From NCBI RefSeq assembly GCF_040869045.1, contig NC_090322.1:184697477-184761476 (forward strand): a stretch of DNA of 64,000 nucleotides, given 5' to 3'. The notes below the pieces were generated by a model that saw only the letters and a list, made by a program, of their open reading frames with translations, was not told the origin of the DNA and made no database searches. The DNA is from Eurosta solidaginis. Taxonomy: Eukaryota > Arthropoda > Insecta > Diptera > Tephritidae. Both the position numbers and the translations under genes were made by a program. Shown one piece after another: positions 58,072-64,000 of the stretch. Positions within the stretch are counted from its first letter, which is position 1, and every line of letters starts with the position of its first letter.

Positions 58072-59642
58072 GTCGGCACAACGTTAATCCTATCTTCGCA
58101 AGCGAAATATCTTGGAATTATATTCAATTCCAAGTTAAGCTGGATAAGGAACTTCGAGGTGAGATCAAAGAAAGCTGTAGCAGCATACTACGCCTTCAAA
58201 AGGGCTTTTAGGCGGAACTGGGGAGTGACACCACATGTAATTCCTGGCATGTACAGCACAGTCATTCGACCGATACTAACATACGGAGCTCTAGTCTGGT
58301 GCAAGGCGCTGGAGAAAAAGAGTAATCAACAGAAGATCGGGAAGGTACAAAAGCTGGCATGCCTGGGAATGTCAAGCGCCATGAGCAGATTACCTCAGGA
58401 AGCGCTAAATGTAATCTTTCACTTGACACCACTACAAGTCTTCATGCAGGGATTAGGCGTTAGAGTAGCTCTACGACTAAGAGAATCCAACATGTGGAAA
58501 ACAGCTAAGCACGGACACGCGACGATTCTGGACGATATGACGAAGGGCAATTAAACGGAATAATAACAGACCTAATATCCAAAACAGACCACATCACAGG
58601 GGTTTCGGACTTCCAGATTAAGAACATATGATGTCCTTCAAGGGAGGAATGGGAAGTAGGCCTAGACAACGGCAGGGGCATCACAATATACGCCGACGGC
58701 TCGAAAATGGAAAAGGGAAATAGAGCTGGGATGTACTCTACACATCTACATCTAAGCCAATCATTCCGACTTCCTGACGCGTGCATTGTATTCCAAGCCC
58801 AGGTCTATGCCATAGACAGAGCGACAAAGCTGCTCCAAAATAGTGCGGTCACCGAAGTAACAATCTTTGTTGAGAGCCAAGCCGCCTTAAGGGCATTAGA
58901 ATAAAACATGACAAAATCGGACATCGTGCGGAGGTGTAGAGCCTCTCTGGCTTCTATAAGTCATCCCAATGTCTCCCCTTGCTGGGTTCCTCGGCACAGC
59001 CGCATTGAAGGGAATGAACTCGCGGATGAGATGGCTAGGAAAGGTTCCGACTTAGACATAAGTGAGGTGAACAGCTCCGTCCGACCGCGGCTGAGTTATC
59101 TTCTAGGGAGAATCGACGAATATGAAAACAGAGCAACGGACTTTCTATGGACCAATAGGGTTGACTGCGAAGTCTCAAGGTCCTTATGGCCATGCTTGGA
59201 TAAGAAAAGCACCTGCTTCCTTCTCAAACTGAAAAAATCTGCAGTGAGGGTATTTACGGGTGTCATCACAGGTCATTATGCTATCGCACCAATGCTCCGA
59301 CGGTGGCGAATACCAACAGGTTTCCTCTGCTGAGGATGAGGAGGAAGAGGAGTCGATCTACCACTTTCTCTGCCGATGCCCGACGCTCCAAAGAAGACGG
59401 CTCAGATGTCTGGGGTCACGCATCTTCGACAGCCTGGCAGAGGTTGGGAGGGTGGACATCTGGCTTCTTCTTGGGTTCATAAGGGAAAGCAAAGAGTTCG
59501 TTGAGGACCACTAAGAGGTATTGGGTCTAAACCAATTAGCCGCCACCCTATACTTACTGCGGGGACTCACAATGGACAAAAATATCTGCGAGTGGAAGTG
59601 TGGGTAACACCCACGCACGCCCTCTTAAGCTAACCTAACCCA
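58072..59642 (+). pseudogene. RNase H-encoding LINE (I-superfamily type), 5'-truncated, copy 2
   Basis: Same structure as 47873-49239 but longer in the middle. 58159-58554 is open (MRSKKAVAAYYAFKRAFRRN...). RNase H residues: YADGSK present; FQAQVYAI has Gln for the catalytic Glu; FVESQAALRAL has Glu for Asp; CWVPRHSRIEGNELADEMAR present. The zinc region is frameshifted near 59330. The 3' end is TAAGCTAACCTAACCC. A possible 9-10-bp target duplication AAGGGTGTC/AAGGGTATC flanks it. Different damage from copy 1 shows both decayed independently. Confidence 0.85.
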
Positions 59643-60219
59643 AGGGTATCTAAATTTGGATTTAACGGAATATTATATACTCAGCGTGGCTCTAGAAATG
59701 TTTTGTAATGCATTATACAAAACTATTTTTGGCTAGGATATAGCTTGTTATTCTAGTCCACGACCCTTTCAATAATCTTTTCTATAAAAATGGCCGTGGT
59801 ACCCGATTTCGTTAATTTTTCTTCGAAGTATTCTTTATAGAAAAGGCAATCACTTTGTCGAGTTTTGTTATGATAGGCGTAACGGTTTTTGATCTATGAT
59901 TAATAATATATGCAAAATTGATTTTATCACGGTGCCACGCCCATTTTCAAAAAAAATCAAGTCTTAATATCAGTCCAGTGTTATATATGTAAAAAGTGGG
60001 CATGGTTACTATCCGATTTTTAATATCAATATTTTATTCTCAATATTTACTCAAGTTGTCGCGTGCACCGACAGGTAGATGGACGGGTATGGCTAAATAA
60101 ATTCCTTTTTTCATCCTCAGCATTTTGATATCTGAAAGGCTATATTTATCTCGTTTCGTTTATACCCGTTATGTTACCAAAGTTAATACACTCTGTGTGA
60201 AAGGCACGCTGAGTATAAC
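59643..60219 (-). mobile_element. DINE-like piece D10 (reverse)
   Basis: GGGTATCTAAATTTGGATTT to the terminal hairpin ending GGCACGCTGAGTATAAC at 60219. It is the paralogue of D8 and D9 and ends about 95 bp upstream of the protease-homolog TATA box. Confidence 0.75.
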
Positions 60220-60313
60220 AAGATTGGACTTGAGAAGCTTTAACTTAAATTCAGATGTATTTTTGTTATTTCATATTCCTGGAATTTTTTTTTATTTACG
60301 CGACTCAATTAGG

Positions 60314-60321
60314 TATAAATA
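60314..60321 (+). promoter_or_regulatory. TATA box of the protease-homolog gene
   Basis: TATAAATA, 66 bases before the start codon, followed by GCGCCCGC. The spacing allows transcription to start near 60345, leaving a 5' leader of about 40 bases. Confidence 0.7.
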
Positions 60322-60386
60322 GCGCCCGCAAAATTAATATCGATGTACTTTATACTTAAATGTGGTAAAAAAGGTTTTAAAATATA

Positions 60387-61121
60387 ATGAATCAACGAAA
60401 TAATTTCGCTCAGCTTTTTGTCCTGCTCGCCTTCGTTTCAAGCTGTACGAATGCGGAATATCGCATTATAGGAGGAACAAAAATCAATATAGCGCAAAGC
60501 CCACATACAGTGGCAATATTCGATGGAGACAGCTATGAATGCCCTGGTTCCATAGTCGGTATTAAATCAGTCCTTACAGTTGCGCATTGCGTAGAAGATA
60601 AACTTGAGGCTGATCTCCGCGTAGTAGCTGGAGTAACAGATATAAAAAAAGAAATAGGACAACGATACGATGTGGAGGCAATAGATGTTTATAATGATCC
60701 AGCAACAGAGCCTATAGATATTGCTGTGGTTAAAGTGGCTCGAGACTTTGACTACAATGAGAAAGTACGAAGAATAGCACTTTGCGAAGCGGATTTAGTA
60801 CCGGGAACAATTATGCGAATTAGTGGATGGGGTTATTTATTTAGAGATCGTGGAACTCTTTCTCCTCTTCTCCAAGGTGCACTCGTGAGAATACAAGAAC
60901 ATGAGGATGCAGAAGAAACCATGTCTGCTGAAACGGTTATGGGAGATATATGGCTTGGAGATACTGGAGCAGCAGGCGTTATTGGTAATCGACTTTGTGC
61001 GGTGGCACAATGTATCATGAGCCATTCTCCGAATATATATATAAATGTAACAAATGCAAGAGTTCAAAACTTTATAACAACCTGTATTCGGAGCCACAGC
61101 TGTGACACCACAGCAAGATAA
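60387..61121 (+). CDS. Secreted trypsin-family serine protease homolog (Ser to Thr)
   Basis: 244 residues in one exon. Residues 1-23 are a signal peptide (hydrophobic FAQLFVLLAFVSSC, cleavage probably after TNA). The activation site is YR/IIGG at residues 26-30. Catalytic His67 lies in TVAHC and Asp111 in PIDIAVVKV. The serine motif, normally GDSGGP, is GDTGAA (191-196), with Thr193 in place of the nucleophile and the following Gly and Pro changed. The length suits S1 chymotrypsin-like enzymes. Six cysteines remain in the mature part, fewer than usual, including loss of the Cys before GDS. It is most likely a catalytically inactive secreted homolog, as found in fly gut, immune and reproductive proteins; expression site unknown. 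The start codon is the only one preceding a signal peptide and is well placed after the TATA box. Confidence 0.92.
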   Translation: MNQRNNFAQLFVLLAFVSSCTNAEYRIIGGTKINIAQSPHTVAIFDGDSYECPGSIVGIKSVLTVAHCVEDKLEADLRVVAGVTDIKKEIGQRYDVEAIDVYNDPATEPIDIAVVKVARDFDYNEKVRRIALCEADLVPGTIMRISGWGYLFRDRGTLSPLLQGALVRIQEHEDAEETMSAETVMGDIWLGDTGAAGVIGNRLCAVAQCIMSHSPNIYINVTNARVQNFITTCIRSHSCDTTAR

Positions 61122-61146
61122 GAGAAACACCTTTGAGTAACACTTT

Positions 61147-61152
61147 AATAAA
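61147..61152 (+). terminator. Polyadenylation signal
   Basis: AATAAA 25 bases after the stop codon of the protease homolog, within TTTAATAAATATATTTATA. Confidence 0.75.
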
Positions 61153-61159
61153 TATATTT

Positions 61160-61561
61160 ATATTTATTGTAACCTGGTCACCTTAACATAATTATGTAAT
61201 CTGGTCACCTTAGTATAACAGCTGAACTCATATTTTTTACAAAACTTTAACAAACTGTTACCACATTCATCATTCCGCTCTTGAACATAAGTATGCACAC
61301 AATATACACTTAAATATAAACATATGTACGTAAGAATATGTATCTATTTGTCTAATGTATAAAGTATGTATGGATGGGCATTGGCCTCTCATAAGAATAT
61401 GTACCTATTTGCAAAAAACGGTGATATACTTGGAATCTACTTAAAATTAAAATTGTTACAAATAAATTGTTAAAGTTGAGGTTTGTTTTTTATTAACACA
61501 ATTGGCTACCAAAAAAGCTTGGTGGCTCAACAGCCTGTATGTAACTGAATGGTGTTATTAT
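61160..61561. other. Intergenic DNA
   Basis: AT-rich. CTGGTCACCTTA occurs twice (61173, 61201), a trivial short duplication. No gene. Confidence 0.55.
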
Positions 61562-62068
61562 TGTAACGAGTTTACTGCGAATTCGCTTATTTGCAACCCT
61601 ATGCTAAGTTCGAATCACTGAACTGTTGAATAAATAACTCCAATATTTAGTAATGCAAAATGGCCTTTATTAAAGTACTTCACAATAAATAAGTCTACTA
61701 TTTCCCGACAGATTGCGTGCTTAATCACAACTGATTGCAGCGCCTCTATTGTTCATGCCTTTTATACTCTTTGATTTCCTCGTTGCATCTTCTAGGCGAT
61801 TCTGTTCTGGAATCTAATAGTTGGTTATCTGCTAGAATTATAACTACAGATGTACGCGTATAGCTCTCATATGCACGAGTGTTTGTGAGCGACACTTCCA
61901 CAATTATAATTGCATATCTCAGATAAGATATCTGCATGTGTTTGTTGCTTCTCTGCTGCGTGTACATATGCGTAGTCATAATGATTGAATTATTGATGTG
62001 ACTTGAATCACTGCTTAGCATCGGCTTAGAGATGATAGAATGCTTTAGTGTTGCTAATATCCGTTACA
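61562..62068 (-). repeat. 3' LTR of copy 2
   Basis: 507 bp. On the minus strand TGTAACGGATATTAGCAACA ... GTAAACTCGTTACA; the ends TGTAACG/CGTTACA are inverted repeats. It aligns with the LTRs at 26140 and 28815. The complement of the purine tract, CTGCCCTCCACC, abuts it. Confidence 0.88.
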
Positions 62069-62084
62069 CTGCCCTCCACCTAAG

Positions 62085-62465
62085 TCTGATCGTCCCGATC
62101 AGACAAATCTCTGATCTAAACGCTGCTAGCATCTCCAATTGTACCACTCTTCTACTTCGTGGTTTCCCAATTGTTTGTATGCGGTAGATGGTATCACTGA
62201 TCTTCTTCACAATTTTGTACGGGCCTTCCCAACTGCACCGAAATATGGATGGAACACCTTTCCGCCGGTGAGGGTTGTATAGCAGTACCAAATCTCCCTC
62301 CAAGAAACCTTCTGAATTAAAGTTCTTGTCATGCCAGTGTTTCAACTTACTACTCATTACCCTGGGCCGTTCCCTCACACTCTTTTTTTTGGCCAATGAA
62401 CTAATTCGTATGGCTTGATCTTGACGAATTGGCTTTGCATAATCAGTATCGTGTTGATGTTTCAC
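62085..62465 (-). pseudogene. Integrase C-terminal tail of copy 2
   Basis: Open frame: KHWHDKNFNSEGFLEGDLVL, RRKGV, RCSWEGPYKIVKKISDTIYR and RVVQLEMLAAFRSE. WEGPYKIVKKISDTIYRI is the GPY/F-type module found after the integrase core in gypsy-like elements. It normally follows the DDE core, which is absent. The upstream QHDTDYAKPIRQDQ segment is part of a 173-bp tandem duplication. Confidence 0.75.
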
Positions 62466-62695
62466 AACATTAGTGCGCGCTGACTTGAAACCACTATTGC
62501 ATTCTTTCTCGAAAATTCTTTCTACTCATTACCCTGGGCCGTTCCCTCACACTATGTTGATTGGCCAATGAACTACTTCGTAGGGTTTGATCTTGACGAA
62601 TTGGCTTTGCATAATCAGTATCGTGTTGACGTTTCACAACATTAGTGCGCGCTGACTTGAAACCACCCTTGTATTCTTTCTGGAAAATTCTTTCA
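62347..62695 (-). repeat. Tandem duplication of about 173 bp in the linker of copy 2
   Basis: TACTCATTACCCTGGGCCGT appears near 62351 and 62524, and TTGACGAATTGGCTTTGCAT near 62424 and 62596. Both units code for HDTDYAKPIRQDQ-like text. The right unit carries the protease frame on to a stop. Confidence 0.85.
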
Positions 62696-63190
62696 GTCGT
62701 TTCAGTGCGTCCATTAGGGTTTGTTAATGCTGATGTTTTTCTCGCAGGTACTTTTGATTTCGCTTTATTTGGCTCATTCGATCCATCAACCTTTACCTTT
62801 GACTTTCGTGGTCTTTGTCGACTCTTCTCCACCAGTACTCGATTACTGCTAAACCCTTTCTCCAAACTGAAGTTAAGTGGCACATATTGGTTTTCATGAC
62901 GCATCACCTTTCCCTGCATATCGATCTTGATGTCATGGTCAACCAAGAAATCCATTCTCAATATGACTTCATCAACAATCTCCGCCACAACAAATTTGTG
63001 TAGAACTGTGACCTTTCCAATTAAGACTTCACATATCACTTCTCCCTGGACTTGGTTATACTCGCCAGTGACCGTACGCAACCTTGCTCCAGGTAACGGT
63101 TTTACTCTCCTGTTGACCAAGTCAGATCGGATTAAGGAATGAGATGCACCCGTATCTACAGTCAGTACACGCTCCTTGCCATCCAGCTTT
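62494..63190 (-). CDS. Aspartic protease and linker of copy 2
   Basis: The catalytic DTGAS motif is at about 63143-63156 on the minus strand (VLTVDTGASHSLIRSD), followed by RRVKPLPGARLRTVTGEYNQ, EIVDEVILRMDFLVDHDI (normally ILGxDFL; Gly changed to Arg) and a basic linker KSRQRPRKSKVKVDG. The frame stays open for about 230 codons from the protease through the linker to 62494. Retropepsins process Gag; activity of this copy is doubtful because of the Gly change. Confidence 0.7.
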
Positions 63191-63329
63191 CCTTCGACGG
63201 CAAGACTGCTCGATTTTCTTCCAATTTGAATTCCACATTCAATAGCTGGGGCAAGTTTTCGTTCTTTACATCTGACACGCTCTTACTCATCTCCTCCAGC
63301 TTTGCGTTTACGGCCACCAACATTGTTGG

Positions 63330-64000
63330 AACTATTAGGACCAAGATCGCAATGAAGTGCAATGTGACCGGGCTTACCGCATTTAAATCATTTGATAACT
63401 CTTCCATCCTTTCAGCACCTCCAATATTGCGTCTACCCACTCTGGCCTTTCTACTTCCACACGGCGTGCTTTGAAAACTGGCTTACACAGAAGCGACGCT
63501 GTTTCCTGAATCAGAGCTTGTGACACCGTTTCTGCGAATGTTGGCTTTGGGTTTGCGTATGTAGCTCGTTTTGTTTTGACGTCCCGTGTGCCATTTATAA
63601 AGCTCTGAATCTTTACCCTTTCAGCGTATTCCACGGGTCCGTCCGCATTCTCTAAATGTGCAAGCCTTTCAACATCCGACGCAAACCCTTGCAATGTTTC
63701 ACCAGGCCTCTGGAAGCGGTTCAGTAACTCCATTTGGTATATCTGTCTCCTATGCTCAGTTCCGTATCGTCTCTCTAGAGCGCCCATCAATGCCCCGTTC
63801 GCCCTCTGGAATGGTTTTTAAAATCTCAGCTGCAGGCCCTTTCAATGCCATGAACAGTGCAGCAACTTTATCTTCAGCACTCCAGTTGTTCACTGCTGCG
63901 GTCTTCTCAAACTGAATCTTAAACACCTGGAAAGGAACAGAGCCGTCAAAAGATGGTGTTGAAACAGATTGGCGATTTAATTGCAACTCCTGTATACGAC
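63330..64000 (-). pseudogene. gag of copy 2 (partial at window edge)
   Basis: Minus strand from the edge: TPSFDGSVPFQVFKIQFEKT, NNWSAEDKVAALFMALKGPA, then after a frameshift MGALERRYGTEHRRQIYQME, LQGFASDVERLAHLEN and KRATYANPKPTFAETVSQAL, capsid-like text of Ty3/gypsy-type Gag. A zinc knuckle FKCGKPGHIALHC lies at about 63340-63385, but its first Cys codon is a TGA stop. The coiled-coil and SAP-like start seen in copy 1 would lie outside the window. Confidence 0.8.

Larger units (their letters stand above)
61562..64000 (-). mobile_element. LTR retrotransposon copy 2 (reverse), cut by the window end
   Basis: Read on the minus strand it runs gag (from the window edge), zinc knuckle, protease, linker, integrase tail, purine tract, 3' LTR (62068 to 61562). 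As in copy 1, the reverse transcriptase, RNase H and integrase core are missing at the same place. Sequence similarity to copy 1 is clear but moderate, so the two come from different insertions. The 5' LTR lies outside the window. Confidence 0.88.

Overview
The window looks like repeat-rich nuclear DNA of a higher fly (Diptera, probably a tephritid fruit fly). That is inferred from AT-richness, the mixture of INE-1/DINE-like repeats, Tc1/mariner and hAT elements, Penelope-like and non-LTR fragments, and one compact single-exon insect-type protease gene with a TATA box. Only one intact host-type gene is supported: a secreted trypsin-family protein at 60387-61121 whose catalytic serine is replaced by threonine. 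Almost everything else recognisable is transposable-element sequence in various stages of decay.

Layout. 1-4.5 kb: mostly unassigned AT-rich DNA with one foldback repeat. 4.5-5.8 kb: a LINE 3' end split by an inverted LINE reverse-transcriptase fragment. 6.0-9.0 kb: a long DINE-like repeat with a 128-130-bp satellite core. 9.6-10.5 kb: a tRNA-derived SINE and a 389-bp retroposon with target-site duplication. 11.1-12.9 kb: a second DINE-like copy interrupted by a Penelope-like piece whose end carries a hammerhead-ribozyme-like core. 14.1-18.3 kb: a LINE relic interrupted by a 1.5-kb retroposon (15-bp duplication) and by a 1533-bp hAT element (13-bp inverted repeats, 8-bp duplication). 19.2-20.0 kb: a 747-bp hAT derivative with a decayed hATC domain. 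20-26 kb: mostly unassigned. 26.0-32.2 kb: two abutting Helitron-like elements, the first containing a rearranged LTR retrotransposon and a SINE. 32.4-42.1 kb: more DINE-like, Penelope-like and Helitron-like copies. 42.7-60.2 kb: repeated composite blocks (repeat X plus a DINE-like piece, twice with the same RNase H-encoding LINE between them), a deleted mariner and a Tc1-like element with a probable intron. 60.3-61.2 kb: the protease-homolog gene. 61.6-64.0 kb: a second LTR-element copy, reversed and cut by the window edge.

The strongest observations are: (1) the DINE-like and Helitron-like families carry homologous ~129-bp satellite monomers; (2) both LTR copies share a gag-protease-integrase-tail structure without reverse transcriptase, RNase H or integrase core, suggesting a non-autonomous family; (3) a hammerhead-like core at a Penelope terminus; (4) multi-kilobase composite duplications upstream of the protease-homolog gene that seem to include a copy of its promoter. 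No bacterial-type system, CRISPR array, rRNA or functional tRNA gene was seen. All family names come from reading motifs; no database search was possible.
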